64,000 nucleotides of DNA from Vibrio scophthalmi LMG 19158 (lineage in GTDB: Bacteria > Pseudomonadota > Gammaproteobacteria > Enterobacterales > Vibrionaceae): the NCBI RefSeq assembly GCF_000222585.1, contig NZ_AFWE01000180.1:1-64000 (forward strand), read 5' to 3'. The notes under the pieces were generated by a model. The model saw nothing but the letters and a program-made list of their open reading frames with translations. It had not been told where the DNA came from and searched no databases. Numbering within the stretch: the stretch's first letter is position 1; each line of letters begins with the position of its first letter. This document shows positions 55,383 through 64,000 of the stretch, piece by piece. The translations under genes were made by a program, and so were the position numbers.

Positions 55383-56373
55383 TTAGAAGTGGTAGTTCAT
55401 ACCCACTGACATGATGTAATCGGTGCGGTCGTAGAAGTCGATGTTTGAATCGCTGTTAGTGAAACCAACAAGTGAAATCAGAGACCAATCTTGCCAATCC
55501 ATGATGTTTGCGTATTCATAAGCAGCGAATAGGCTGAATTCATCATCTTGGCGAGCTTTACCTGTGCCAGGGAAGTTCGCATCGTAGTCACGCGTTTTGA
55601 AGCCACCAGTTAGGGCTAGTTGGTGACGCTCCATCAACTTGAAGTAGCTTAGCTCAACACCGTAACCCGTGAATGAGTTTACATCACCATCAGCATCAAT
55701 ATTGGTGTAAGACAGACGTGGCGTTAAGATGGTGTGTTTGATCCAGTGCCAGTTTGTAATCGGTCTTGAATATGAAGCCTTTTGAGTCGCGACGTAGGCT
55801 ATTCAGTTCAGCTGAGCTTAAGTCTGGGTGGCTAACACCTGATTGCTCATTTTCAATATCTTTAATTGCGTACGCCATGTCTACTGAGAATTTAGAGCCA
55901 GCAATGTTTTCCACTTTTAGGCGGTAGGCGTTGCCATCTTCATCGGTGGTTTTACGATCAGTACCTGTTACGAATGGGTCAGCCCAAACTTCACCAGACA
56001 TGATGGTTGGCAGCATAGACGCATTGATGATCATGCCTGACGCTAGTTGGTATTTGTAACCGAGTTCAAACGCTAGTGTACCAGTGGCGATATCTTCACG
56101 AGACGTACCCGCGTAGAACTGTTGGTTTAAGCCGTTACCAAATGTATAAGCAACGTTACCTAGTGGCAGAATTAGCGCACCAGAAACTGAGTCACTAGGC
56201 GCGCCTAGGTCATCAATTTTCTTGTTGTCATCGTTGGTGTTTAGGTTTGATTCAGTTGAGTAAAAACCAGTACTGATTGATACTTCACCACTAAAACCTG
56301 CTGTATCAGACAGTTGAGCAAAGCTTGAGCCACTTACGATGGCAAGTGCTAGTAAGCTGTATTGTAATTTCAT
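55383..56373 (-). pseudogene. Outer-membrane beta-barrel protein (DUF2860-like), frameshifted
   Basis: The first part (56373 down to about 55740) encodes a signal peptide MKLQYSLLALAIVSGSSFAQ and alternating strand-like segments, then runs into a TGA at 55696 after ALDQTHHLNATSVLHQY. The next frame continues seamlessly as LTPRLSYTNIDADGDVNSF and ends in MSVGMNYHF, a typical C-terminal aromatic barrel end. One extra base near 55730-55741 explains the break. Whole, it would be about 329 residues. The family name is a guess from the overall pattern. A sequencing error is an alternative to a real mutation. Confidence 0.85.
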
Positions 56374-56860
56374 TTATGTATATCTCCGCGCAACTTACCT
56401 AACCAGCATGGCTTCGCTTGGATAAAAAAGTGATCAAAAAAAGAGTGTAGTGCAACAAATCTGATCAATCTGCTCGATATTCCAAACTGCGAGTGGGTTT
56501 GTACAATTGCATATGATTATTTTATTCGGCGCGGATTTTACTCTTTTTTATTCGCTGGGCGAATCTATTATTTTCTAAAAATGCATCATGAGTTGTTATT
56601 TATTTCTGTTGCTACTTATTGATCACCTGTATGACTCTGTTTTTTTTACATTGTTTATTCTGTCGACCGTTTTTGTTGTCTTTTTGCACAAAAGTGCAAC
56701 AAAAGCATAGATGGTTGTCGTAATCGTAGCCGAATAGAAGTTGCCGTGGTGTGCTTTCTTCAAGGGGGGGATTGATTGCTACAATGTTTTTTTGTCGGGT
56801 ATTAATAGGACTAATGGGTAGGCAATAATGTTGAGTCGTATCGGTTGGAAAGTAAAAAAT
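56374..56860. other. Gene-free A/T-rich region upstream of the outer-membrane gene
   Basis: About 490 bases with poly-T/A tracts and no credible ORF. It holds a palindrome TTGCAC AAAA GTGCAA (56684-56699), a candidate operator, and multiple near-TATAAT sequences. This is presumably the promoter and regulatory region of the broken gene. Confidence 0.55.
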
Positions 56861-56886
56861 AATAAGGGAGCCGAAGCTCCCTTATT
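56861..56886 (-). terminator. dsbA terminator
   Basis: AATAAGGGAG CTTCGG CTCCCTTATT on the minus strand, followed by ATTTTTT; a 10-bp stem with a stable loop, 46 bases after the dsbA stop. Confidence 0.93.
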
Positions 56887-56932
56887 GAATGTGGCCAAAT
56901 GAATGGCGAAAAATGTGATTACTTCAAGGCCA

Positions 56933-57535
56933 CTATTTCAACGTGGTTAGGTAATTCACCAGTGCAAAGTATTGGTCAAGGCTTTCAATTGATTGTGCTT
57001 GAACAAGGTATTTGTTATTTACCACAACAGCAGGAACACCGGTTAAACCAGCATCTTGGAATTGCTTGTCGTAACGACGTGCCATTGAGTCAACCGTAAA
57101 ACCGTTGTAAGCCGCATCAAATTTCTTCGCATCAATACCTTCATCAAGGAAGATTTGACGCACTTCTTCTGCGCTGTTTGGTGCTTTACGCATTGTCTGG
57201 ATGCGGTTAAACATCACTGGAGCCATCTTGTCTTCTACTTTCAGTACCACCATGGTAGCGAAAGCTTTATTTAACTCTTTGCCCATTGCGCCACCCATTA
57301 GGGATACGTGTGCTTTGTTTAGCTTCACGCCTTCTGGTAGTTGCGCTTTTAGTTGGCGAATGATTGGGTCGAAAGTTTTACAGTGTGGGCAGTAAAATGA
57401 GAAAAACTCAGTGACCGTTGGTTTTTTTGATGCTTCAAGATCAAGAACCTTGTAGTGCTCCCCTTCAGAAAATTGCGCTGCGTGAGCAGATAGGCTCAGC
57501 AGAAGGGTGGTCACAAGTGCAAACAGCTTTTTCAT
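56933..57535 (-). CDS. dsbA: Thiol:disulfide interchange protein DsbA
   Basis: 200 residues from the ATG at 57535 (GGAG 6 bases upstream). A signal peptide ([19 protein letters not shown]) is followed by a thioredoxin fold with the active site FYCPHCKTF and the cis-proline loop [13 protein letters not shown]. It is the main periplasmic disulfide donor, needed for secreted virulence and pilus proteins in vibrios. It lies 31 bases after srkA on the same strand, the conserved srkA-dsbA pair. Confidence 0.98.
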   Translation of the reverse strand: MKKLFALVTTLLLSLSAHAAQFSEGEHYKVLDLEASKKPTVTEFFSFYCPHCKTFDPIIRQLKAQLPEGVKLNKAHVSLMGGAMGKELNKAFATMVVLKVEDKMAPVMFNRIQTMRKAPNSAEEVRQIFLDEGIDAKKFDAAYNGFTVDSMARRYDKQFQDAGLTGVPAVVVNNKYLVQAQSIESLDQYFALVNYLTTLK

Positions 57536-57566
57536 TATTATCTCCATTTTATTGTTTTTTTAGACG

Positions 57567-58553
57567 TTACCATTGCGGCATTAGGGTCAAAGGTGCTTCG
57601 TTTAACGCCGCAATTTGTTCTTTAAATGCCAATACCTGACTTTCCCAATATTTTGGATCATCAAACCAAGGGAAAGCAATTGGGAAGGCGGGATCCTGCC
57701 ATCTTTTTGCCAGCCATGCCATATAATGCACCATACGTAGACCGCGCAATGGCTCAATTAGTTTCAACTCATTCATATTGAAATCACTAAATTCTTGGTA
57801 AGCCTCTAGCAAAATATCGAGCTGCATGGTTTTGTCGGCGCGATCACCGTTAAGCAACATCCACAAGTCTTGGACGGCTGGGCCATTGCGTGAATCATCC
57901 AAATCGACAAACATCGGGCCGTCACGCCACAAGATATTGCCCGGATGACAGTCACCGTGGAGACGAATGATTTGCGAAGGGGTTTGCCAATGATCTTCTA
58001 AGCGTTTGATCAGCAAATCAAGATCATTAAAGAAAGCATTTTCAAGATGCATGGGGATAAAGGTTGACTGCTGGAGCAACTGGCGAGGTTGGTAGAGGTA
58101 TTCCTCTAAGCTCAGCGTTGGTCGGTGCACGAATGGCGTGCGTGATCCAACCTTGTGGATACGCCCAAGAAAGCGGCCCACACCTTCTAACTGCTCTAAA
58201 TTGTCGACTTCAAACTGGCGTCCGCCAACACTGGCAAACAGAGCAAAAAGGTAGCCTTGATAGAAATGCAGGGTTTTACCTTCGATGCGGCACGGCGGCG
58301 CGACTGGGATGTCGGCTTCGATCAGTTCTAGGGTAAAGTCGTGCTCTTCTTGAATTTGCTCACTGCTCCAACGTTCAGGGCGGTAGAACTTAACTACATA
58401 ACGTTGGCGCTCTTCATCGGTAAACTGATAAACGCGATTCTCATAGCTATTGAGCGGTAAAAAACCGGATTCAGCACGAATGCCGATGCTTTCGAGTGCG
58501 TACCACATAAAATCTGGGGTGAGCGCATCAAAGTTAAATGCTGTTTCTGACAT
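57567..58553 (-). CDS. srkA: Stress response kinase A (SrkA/YihE)
   Basis: 328 residues, a choline-kinase-like serine/threonine kinase. LNSYENRVYQF and VVKFYRPERWS form the N-lobe. IIRLHGDCHPGNILWRDGPMFVDLDDSRNGPAVQDLWML carries the catalytic (HGDCHPGN) and Mg-binding (VDLDD) loops. It matches E. coli SrkA, which counters stress-induced death, and shares an operon with dsbA. A terminator at 58560 separates it from ccoG. Confidence 0.95.
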   Translation of the reverse strand: MSETAFNFDALTPDFMWYALESIGIRAESGFLPLNSYENRVYQFTDEERQRYVVKFYRPERWSSEQIQEEHDFTLELIEADIPVAPPCRIEGKTLHFYQGYLFALFASVGGRQFEVDNLEQLEGVGRFLGRIHKVGSRTPFVHRPTLSLEEYLYQPRQLLQQSTFIPMHLENAFFNDLDLLIKRLEDHWQTPSQIIRLHGDCHPGNILWRDGPMFVDLDDSRNGPAVQDLWMLLNGDRADKTMQLDILLEAYQEFSDFNMNELKLIEPLRGLRMVHYMAWLAKRWQDPAFPIAFPWFDDPKYWESQVLAFKEQIAALNEAPLTLMPQW

Positions 58554-58559
58554 AAAATA

Positions 58560-58581
58560 AAGGGCTCATTACTGAGCCCTT
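58560..58581 (-). terminator. ccoG terminator
   Basis: AAGGGCTCA GTAA TGAGCCCTT on the minus strand, followed by a T-rich tail (TATTTTATG), in the ccoG-srkA gap. Confidence 0.85.
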
Positions 58582-58606
58582 ACCGTAATTGGGGGCGAGG
58601 GCAGGC

Positions 58607-60025
58607 TTATAACTTTTTGATAAATCTGCTTTCTACCGAGAGGGTAAATTGTTCACTGTCAGACAGTATAAACTGTATTGTTGAAACAGGAGAGCTGAGA
58701 TTATCGGCTTGCATGCCCAAACTCATTGGCAGTGTTAACACTTCACCAGGTGCTACTGTCACGGTATTTTTTCCGTACCAAGAGACATCTTCTAGCCCTG
58801 TGACACTCAGTTGATACTGTTGAGTCTGTTGGGTTTTATTGATGATTTTTAGTGTATAGGTATTTTCAATCTCACCTGAGCTGTTTTCACGATAAAGCTG
58901 GCTGCGATCTCGCAGCACATTCATCCCAGCAGGGTCGACGCTGGCTATCTGGATGAAAAACAATCCGGTAATCAACAGCAATACCGCGCCGTAACCGAGC
59001 AGTTTTGGCCGCATCACCTTGGTGGACTTGCCTGATAGGCGGTGCTCGGTGGTATAGCTGATCAGTCCTTTCTCATAGCCCATTTTATCCATGGTTTGGT
59101 CACAAGCATCAATACAGGCGCCGCAGTTAATGCATTCATATTGCAAGCCGTCACGAATATCGATACCGGTCGGGCAAACTTGCACACACAAGTTACAGTC
59201 GATGCAATCGCCTAATCCCAGCGCTTTGTGATCGGCTTTGCGTGAGCGAGGGCCACGCGCTTCCCCACGCTTGCTGTCGTAGCCGACAATAAAGGTATCT
59301 TTATCAAACATGGCTGATTGGAAACGCGCATACGGACACATGTGAATACACATAATGGAGCGCATCCACCCAGCATTACCGTAAGTACAAATGGCAAAAA
59401 ACATCACCCAGAATACCGGCCAAAAGCTGGACTCAAAGGTAAAGAACTCCACCACTAATTCACGGATCGGTACGAAGTAACCGGTAAAGGTGAAACCGGT
59501 CGCGAGGGCGATAGCAAACCACGCAAGATGCTTGAGGCTTTTACGCAATACCAGTGAACGAGTCAGCTTGCCTGAATCTTGTTTACGACGCTTATTGGCG
59601 TTGCCTTCCAGCTTCTCTTCAAACCAGATATAGATGAAAGTCCACACCGTTTGCGGACATAAGTAGCCACACCAGACACGGCCCAAGAAGGTGGTAATAA
59701 AAAACAGGCCAAAGGCGGCGATCACCAGCAAGGTTGCCAGTAGAGTTAAGTCCTGAGGGTACAGAGTGGTGCCAAAGAAGTTGAATTGTTGATTACCGAT
59801 ATCAAGCAAAATTGCTTGGCGTTCACCAAAATGAATCCATGGGATTAGCGCAAATAGCAGCAGTAAAAACCACCCGCCATAACGACGCAGCAGTTGATAA
59901 GTGCCTTTGCTTTCACGGACGTAGATTCGATTGCTGGGATTAAAGCGATCGCCTTGGGTTTTATGTGTTTTGGGATTAAACGTTTTGGGCGTTACATCTT
60001 TAATATCAATTTTGTCCTGACTCAT
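58607..60025 (-). CDS. ccoG: Cytochrome c oxidase accessory protein CcoG
   Basis: 472 residues with about five membrane spans. WCGYLCPQTVWTFIYIWFE is characteristic of CcoG (RdxA/FixG). Two 4Fe-4S ferredoxin-like clusters are CIDCNLCVQVCPTGIDIR and CINCGACIDACDQTMDK, and a periplasmic Ig-like C-terminal domain follows. The protein helps deliver copper for cbb3 oxidase assembly. It stands alone here without ccoNOQP, as is common in Vibrio. Confidence 0.93.
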   Translation of the reverse strand: MSQDKIDIKDVTPKTFNPKTHKTQGDRFNPSNRIYVRESKGTYQLLRRYGGWFLLLLFALIPWIHFGERQAILLDIGNQQFNFFGTTLYPQDLTLLATLLVIAAFGLFFITTFLGRVWCGYLCPQTVWTFIYIWFEEKLEGNANKRRKQDSGKLTRSLVLRKSLKHLAWFAIALATGFTFTGYFVPIRELVVEFFTFESSFWPVFWVMFFAICTYGNAGWMRSIMCIHMCPYARFQSAMFDKDTFIVGYDSKRGEARGPRSRKADHKALGLGDCIDCNLCVQVCPTGIDIRDGLQYECINCGACIDACDQTMDKMGYEKGLISYTTEHRLSGKSTKVMRPKLLGYGAVLLLITGLFFIQIASVDPAGMNVLRDRSQLYRENSSGEIENTYTLKIINKTQQTQQYQLSVTGLEDVSWYGKNTVTVAPGEVLTLPMSLGMQADNLSSPVSTIQFILSDSEQFTLSVESRFIKKL

Positions 60026-60277
60026 TGTGCTTCCTTTTGGACGGTGTCGGTGCGATTTCTTTTGATCACACTCTGGTTCTTGGTGAAGTCAGGCTTAATA
60101 AAAGGCAGTTAAGATGGTGGATTAAGCTCTGATGACTTCTGGTATTGCTGCTTTTAGTTTAGGTGGCAAAGTATACAATTAATAACAATTCTATTTCTTT
60201 GACATCATTAACTATTAACAATAATCCTTGGGTTATTTTTCAGGAATAGGGCGTAAGTCGATCTCTAGGCATTAAAA

Positions 60278-60297
60278 AAGGCAGCCTGAGCTGCCTT
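60278..60297 (-). terminator. yihD terminator
   Basis: AAGGCAGC TCAG GCTGCCTT with a run of six T residues on the minus strand, 17 bases after the yihD stop. Confidence 0.9.
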
Positions 60298-60313
60298 GAA
60301 CAATTTGTTTCGA

Positions 60314-60580
60314 TTACTTAATGATGCCACGAGCGCGAAGAATGGCGGTTTTAAAGTCATCTTCTTGGTCTTTTTTCAGGCCCGGTATCATCTCATCTTT
60401 GCTGCTGTTGCGCATTTTAAGATGGTAGATAAGCACATCATCAGTGAGCTCCTCTAGCGGGCCTTGGTAACCGGCCTCTTTGGCTAGCTTAACCAAGAAC
60501 TGCAGCATGTTCATTTCTTGGTCTTTTTGCCACTCAGGGCCTAGAAGCTCGAGCAGCTCTTCAATTCGATGGCAATTCAT
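60314..60580 (-). CDS. yihD: YihD family protein
   Basis: 88 residues from the ATG at 60580 (GGAG 7 bases upstream). It matches E. coli YihD (89) in LLQFLxKLAKE, [13 protein letters not shown] and [14 protein letters not shown]. No biochemical function is known to me. The neighbourhood yihD-srkA-dsbA is as in E. coli, with ccoG inserted between yihD and srkA here. Confidence 0.93.
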   Translation of the reverse strand: MNCHRIEELLELLGPEWQKDQEMNMLQFLVKLAKEAGYQGPLEELTDDVLIYHLKMRNSSKDEMIPGLKKDQEDDFKTAILRARGIIK

Positions 60581-60730
60581 CAACTTTCTCCACAATAATT
60601 ATAATGATTTGTCGATAAAGGTAACAAATGCTCGAGGGAAATAGCAATCTGATTAACACATTGTCGCGAAGATTTTGTCGCTAACAAGGTCAGTAAAAGC
60701 AGGATGAGTGATGGTGTTGGATCGACAAAG

Positions 60731-60757
60731 AAAAAAGCGCAGAGATCTGCGCTTTTT
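60731..60757. terminator. Bidirectional terminator after the 55-codon ORF
   Basis: AAAAAGCGCAGA and TCTGCGCTTTTT form a perfect stem with A and T runs on both sides, just past the TAA at 60760 on the minus strand. It implies a transcript that ends here on the minus strand. Confidence 0.88.
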
Positions 60758-60759
60758 AA

Positions 60760-60927
60760 TTATGCCGCCTTGATATGCTCTGCAGGAGTCGGAGCCAAAA
60801 TGGTGTTCTTCTCCACAAGAGTCATGCTAGGCGAAAGTTTTTTCGCGACAGGCGCAGCGGCAAAACCACTACGACGACGCATTGCACTACGGTTAGTGTG
60901 CGAAAACCTGACGGTAGTTGGGCGCAT
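60760..60927 (-). CDS. Possible small basic protein, 55 aa
   Basis: The minus-strand ORF begins MRPTTVRFSHTNRSAMRRRS, continues GFAAAPVAKKLSPSMTLVEK and ends NTILAPTPAEHIKAA. An inner ATG at 60882 would give 40 residues. No clear Shine-Dalgarno precedes either start, and the first ATG sits in the loop of a predicted hairpin (60907-60947). A terminator follows directly. I do not recognise the family; it may be real or a by-product of a structured RNA. Confidence 0.4.
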   Translation of the reverse strand: MRPTTVRFSHTNRSAMRRRSGFAAAPVAKKLSPSMTLVEKNTILAPTPAEHIKAA

Positions 60928-61048
60928 CTATTTACCGAACTGTCAGGCATATCCATTGCCGATGTAATGGCCTACGGGGGCATGAGTTGAGCTTCATTAC
61001 TGAAGTTTGGCTCTTTCTGGCTCTCGCCAATCCAAATGCCCGAGTAGG
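60885..61048 (-). ncRNA. Candidate structured RNA with GNRA-capped hairpins
   Basis: Four perfect stem systems follow one another. (1) CCTAC and GGGCAT (60971-60983) pair with ATGCCC and GTAGG (61036-61048), enclosing two hairpins that on the minus strand are CTTCA-GTAA-TGAAG and TGGC-GAGA-GCCA, both GNRA tetraloops, with an outer TTTGG/CCAAA. (2) CCATT/AATGG (60953-60970). (3) CCTGA-CGGTA/TACCG-TCAGG (60907-60947). (4) CACTA/TAGTG (60885-60898). GNRA loops appear only on the minus strand, so that is the likely RNA strand. No known family recognised. Confidence 0.55.
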
Positions 61049-61054
61049 GTTAAT

Positions 61055-61071
61055 GATATGCAAAACATATC
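61055..61071. promoter_or_regulatory. Palindrome upstream of the structured RNA
   Basis: GATATG CAAAA CATATC is a perfect 6-bp inverted repeat 7 bases upstream (minus strand) of the first stem. It overlaps the likely promoter position (TATCAT) and could be an operator. Confidence 0.4.
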
Positions 61072-61338
61072 AAAGATAGGTTAGCACCAAGCGATATATT
61101 GGTCGATATCTAATCACTTTAAAAGATAGCGCTGTCACCTAATTTTTGCGCTTAATACATGATTTAAAGTGCTAAATTAAACAATGTGTGATGTAAGCGA
61201 GATCTTGCTATGACAAAGCGTGACTGGTTATCAGGCAATTTCTGTGCGATCGTCTATAGAGATAAAAAAGAGAGAACTCTTTTCGCACCATCAGCGTACG
61301 ATTGTATGTCTGTCGGGAGCGTTTCATGGAGGATTAAG

Positions 61339-62136
61339 ATGTCATTTTTTAAGAAGACCCTAGCCAGTTTTGGTATTGGCTCAGCACAGGTGGATTCGGT
61401 ACTTCAGCAAGAAGTGCTCTATCCCGGACAGAAGGTCAATATTACCATTCATGTTTATGGTGGTGCGACAGAGCAGGAGATTGATAATATCGATCTCAAA
61501 CTTTACTGCCGCTACATCAAAGAAGTGCCGGCTGATCACAATAAGAACCAGCAAAACACAAACCGCATGCGCCGCATGCCACAAAACTACCCACTCGCGA
61601 CGTGGAGTCTGCCTTATGCCTTCACGATTCATCCGGGAGAGTCCCGTGAATTCGAAGTGGAGTTGGATGTGCCGTGGAATACTCCGGTGACCATTGGCGA
61701 TGCCAAAGTGTGGCTCGAAACGGGGCTTGATATCTCAATGGCCAAAGATCCGAGTGATACCGATATTGTCACAGTGCGTCCTGATCCCTTGTTGGATGGG
61801 GTGTTGTCTGCGCTAGAAGCGCAAGGCATGCGGATTCGCCAAGTGGAATGTGAAGCGGTGGATGGCTTTGAATTGCCGTTTGTACAAGAGTTTGAGTTTG
61901 TGCCGACTACCGGGCCCTATCATGGTCGTTGGCGCGAGTTAGAGCTCGTCGCTCATCGTGATACTGAACAATTGACGTTGTGGTTTGAAGTTGATCGCCA
62001 TCGTGAAGGGGCCAAAGGTATGCTGGCCAGTTTGTTGGGCGTGGGGCAATTAAAGCGTGAGCTCACCATTCCATTGAATGCAACGCCGACTGAAGCCGGC
62101 CAACAGGTGATCGAGTACCTCGAGTCGACCTGTTAA
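61339..62136 (+). CDS. SpoOM (Spo0M) family arrestin-like protein
   Basis: 265 residues from the ATG at 61339, preceded by an ideal GGAGG. An in-frame ATG at 61210 would add 43 unlikely residues. The N-terminus MSFFKKTLASFGIGSAQVDSVL and the beta-sandwich core (VLYPGQKVNITIHVYGG, YAFTIHPGESREFEVELDVPWNTPVTIG) match Spo0M, which has an arrestin-like fold. In Bacillus it affects sporulation; vibrios do not sporulate and its role here is unknown. Confidence 0.9.
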   Translation: MSFFKKTLASFGIGSAQVDSVLQQEVLYPGQKVNITIHVYGGATEQEIDNIDLKLYCRYIKEVPADHNKNQQNTNRMRRMPQNYPLATWSLPYAFTIHPGESREFEVELDVPWNTPVTIGDAKVWLETGLDISMAKDPSDTDIVTVRPDPLLDGVLSALEAQGMRIRQVECEAVDGFELPFVQEFEFVPTTGPYHGRWRELELVAHRDTEQLTLWFEVDRHREGAKGMLASLLGVGQLKRELTIPLNATPTEAGQQVIEYLESTC

Positions 62137-62155
62137 CAGTATTTACAATAACTTG

Positions 62156-62173
62156 AGCTTACACGTGTAAGCT
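62156..62173. promoter_or_regulatory. Perfect 18-bp palindrome upstream of the hemolysin III-family gene
   Basis: AGCTTACACGTGTAAGCT is a perfect palindrome 48 bases before the ATG at 62222. It could be a dimeric regulator site or a small hairpin ending the upstream gene (20 bases after its stop), but no T-run follows. Confidence 0.45.
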
Positions 62174-62183
62174 AAATGTGGCA

Positions 62184-62215
62184 TACTCAGGTGGAAATGT
62201 TCAAACACCTGAGTA
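62184..62215 (+). promoter_or_regulatory. Hairpin abutting the start of the hemolysin III-family gene
   Basis: TACTCAGGTG (62184-62193) and CACCTGAGTA (62206-62215) form a perfect 10-bp stem with a 12-base loop, ending 6 bases before the ATG. No separate ribosome site is visible, so the stem may sequester the initiation region or be a DNA operator. Confidence 0.45.
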
Positions 62216-62221
62216 AACGTT

Positions 62222-62875
62222 ATGTCTGAAACCAGCAACGCAGCGTACAGCGCTAAAGAAGAGCTCGCGAATACGATTACTCATGCGATCGGAATGGTAC
62301 TGGGTATTATCGGTTTGGTAATGCTGTTGCTTAAAGCCCATGCTTACCATGCCGATGCGCTGACTATTGCTAGCTACACCATTTACGGCGCCAGTATTAT
62401 TGTGCTGTTTCTTGCCTCAACGCTCTATCATGCCATTCCCTCACCACGAGCCAAACGCGCACTCAAAACCTTTGACCATTGCGCGATTTATTTGCTGATT
62501 GCTGGCAGCTATACCCCATTTTTACTGGTGAGCTTACGCACCCCTTTGGCGATTGGCTTGATGGTGGTGATTTGGAGCATTGCGCTTGTCGGCATCATTA
62601 TGAAGGTCGCTTTTGTCTATCGCTTTAAGCGCTTATCTTTGGTGACTTATCTGTTGATGGGCTGGTTATCACTGGTGGTGATTTATCAATTAGCGCTGCA
62701 TGTTCAATTGGGTGGCTTGATTCTGCTTGGCTTGGGTGGGGTGATTTATTCGCTCGGGGTGATTTTTTATGTCGCGAAGCGCATCCCCTACAATCATGCT
62801 ATATGGCATGGTTTTGTGTTAGCAGGATGCGCTTGTCACTTTTGTGCGATTTATTACTATGTGACGCCGGTTTAA
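62222..62875 (+). CDS. Hemolysin III / TrhA family membrane protein
   Basis: 217 residues with seven membrane spans. The family motifs are [28 protein letters not shown] and the C-terminal [24 protein letters not shown], whose histidines are the likely metal-binding set. E. coli TrhA (YqfA) belongs to this PAQR-like family and is linked to membrane-energy homeostasis; the hemolysin name is historical. The stop overlaps the convergent trkH stop by 3 bases. Confidence 0.92.
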   Translation: MSETSNAAYSAKEELANTITHAIGMVLGIIGLVMLLLKAHAYHADALTIASYTIYGASIIVLFLASTLYHAIPSPRAKRALKTFDHCAIYLLIAGSYTPFLLVSLRTPLAIGLMVVIWSIALVGIIMKVAFVYRFKRLSLVTYLLMGWLSLVVIYQLALHVQLGGLILLGLGGVIYSLGVIFYVAKRIPYNHAIWHGFVLAGCACHFCAIYYYVTPV

Positions 62876-64000
62876 CGACGCCAGAAGGCTGGGAAGAACA
62901 GCACCAAGATGGTTAAGATTTCTAGCCTTCCCATCAACATACCGAAACTCAATATCCATTTCGCTGTATCAGGCAGTGAAGCAAAGTTCCCTGTTGGGCC
63001 GATATGCGCCCCCATGCCAGGACCGACGTTGGCGACGGCCGTTACCGCACCAGAAATACTGGTGGTTGGGTCAAGGCCAAGTGAGCTTAAGCAACCCGCA
63101 ACAAAGATGATAGTGAGAAAATAAACCAGACAGAAGGCCACCACCGAACGCACGATGTCGTCGTTCACTGGGCGCTGATTATAGCGTTGAACAAACACGC
63201 CCGATGGATGGACTAGTTTCATCATCTGCTTGTGCAACAAGGTCATGGCGATTTGGATACGGAATATTTTAATCCCGCCAGATGTCGAGCCAGAGCAAGC
63301 TCCCACCATCAGTAGAAAAGCAAATACCGTGGTAGGCAATGCGCCCCAAGCGGTGAAATCTTCCAAACCAAAACCCGTCGTCGTCACAACAGAAACGATA
63401 TTGAACATCGAAACCCGCAATGCATCGAGTACCGCGTAGTCGTTATGAATTACCAACCATGCACTGACGATCAAGCTACTGCCTAAGAACAGATAGGTAA
63501 AGCCACGCACCTGGGCATCTTTAAGCAAAATGCTCGGATGACGCTTGGTGAGAGCGGAAACAAAGAGCAAGAAGGGTAGTCCACCCAAGAACATAAACAG
63601 CGTCGCATTCCAATGAGCACTGTGTGAGAAGTGGTTCATTGAGCCATCAGAGGTGGAGTAACCGCCGGTTGATAGCGTGGTAAAAGAGTGGTTGATGGCT
63701 TCGAATACCGTCATGCCAGAGAGTAAGAAACCAATCATGCATAGACCGGTGAGGATCAGATACACCAGTACGATGTTCTTCGCGACGGTTTTCGCCCGTG
63801 GGCTACTTTTGTCTGACCAATCGGATGATTCAGTTTGGAACAGCTTCATACCACCAACGTTAAGCATTGGTAGTACCGCTACCGCCATTACGATAAAGCC
63901 AATCCCGCCGAGCCATTGCAATATCGAGCGCCACAGCAAGATACTTGGCGCCATGTTGTCGAGTCCACTTAGTACGGTTGAGCCGGTTGTGGTGATACCA
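62872..64000 (-). CDS. trkH: Second TrkH-family potassium uptake protein (partial, start beyond window)
   Basis: 376 codons are visible; the frame continues past 64000, so the N-terminus is missing. The first filter loop is just inside the window ([12 protein letters not shown]). The others are [23 protein letters not shown] and [16 protein letters not shown]. This copy differs from the trkH at 809 in lacking the KDSKMTPRIAETAK-type motif, and has [14 protein letters not shown] instead. In vibrios this copy usually precedes trkA, which would lie to the right. Confidence 0.93.
   Translation of the reverse strand, partial: GITTTGSTVLSGLDNMAPSILLWRSILQWLGGIGFIVMAVAVLPMLNVGGMKLFQTESSDWSDKSSPRAKTVAKNIVLVYLILTGLCMIGFLLSGMTVFEAINHSFTTLSTGGYSTSDGSMNHFSHSAHWNATLFMFLGGLPFLLFVSALTKRHPSILLKDAQVRGFTYLFLGSSLIVSAWLVIHNDYAVLDALRVSMFNIVSVVTTTGFGLEDFTAWGALPTTVFAFLLMVGACSGSTSGGIKIFRIQIAMTLLHKQMMKLVHPSGVFVQRYNQRPVNDDIVRSVVAFCLVYFLTIIFVAGCLSSLGLDPTTSISGAVTAVANVGPGMGAHIGPTGNFASLPDTAKWILSFGMLMGRLEILTILVLFFPAFWRR

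Noticed and set aside
60775-60990. Plus-strand ORF opposite the 55-codon ORF
   Set aside because: No ribosome site, and GNRA loops and terminator favour the minus strand.
60971-61048. tRNA or tRNA-like structure suggested by 78-base length
   Set aside because: There is no anticodon or T arm pattern; the internal hairpins are GNRA-capped and the acceptor-like stem has an internal loop.

Overview
The window is the chromosomal replication-origin region of a Vibrio-type gammaproteobacterium, most likely chromosome I. The evidence is an E. coli-like oriC between mnmG and mioC, the block rpmH-rnpA-yidD-yidC-mnmE, the dnaA-dnaN-recF-gyrB cluster, and a gene order that as I remember it matches V. 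cholerae chromosome I closely. I assign the genus from protein similarity and synteny recalled from memory, and I do not name a species.

Layout: 1-270 holds tandem rRNA promoters reading left out of the window. 272-2928 is hemG-trkH-yigZ (minus). 3041-6489 is the fadBA beta-oxidation operon (plus) with a FadR-like operator. 6536-8836 is the divergent pair punR/punC. 8924-17383 is glmU followed by the nine-gene atpIBEFHAGDC operon (minus). 17573-21798 is mnmG-rsmG-parA-parB (minus). 21910-22165 is oriC. 22270-26620 is mioC, mnmE, yidC, yidD, rnpA and rpmH (minus). 26848-29097 is a polar amino-acid ABC importer. 29522-35634 is dnaA-dnaN-recF-gyrB (plus), with a parS-like palindrome inside recF. 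36173-41185 carries a small heat-shock protein with a probable RNA thermometer, avtA and glySQ. 41777-46755 is a mixed segment: an orphan chitin-oligosaccharide-binding-protein-like gene, a small membrane protein, tusA, a structured intergenic RNA candidate, a LysR regulator and acuI. 46969-53591 is the complete ilvLGMEDA operon with an intact ilvG and an attenuator, divergent from comM. 55383-56373 is an outer-membrane protein gene broken by a single-base frameshift. 56933-60580 is yihD, ccoG, srkA, dsbA. 60730-61050 is an unexplained highly structured stretch with a 55-codon ORF. 61339-64000 holds spo0M-like, trhA-like and a second, partial trkH.

How it works together: most genes are highly expressed housekeeping functions near the origin (rRNA, ATP synthase, initiation, segregation, gyrase). 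Nearly all are transcribed away from oriC on each side, the usual co-orientation with replication. oriC has three GATC-initial AT-rich 13-mers, 13 GATC sites in about 180 bp and several DnaA boxes. dnaA, parA/parB and a candidate parS lie within about 12 kb.

I found no mobile element, CRISPR array, tRNA or defence island. The least explained signals are in intergenic DNA: a minus-strand RNA candidate at 60731-61048 with two GNRA-capped hairpins, a plus-strand RNA/leader candidate at 44335-44612 with a 13-codon ORF, and a REP-like palindrome family. These are inferences from reading the sequence by eye; no folding or database search was run.
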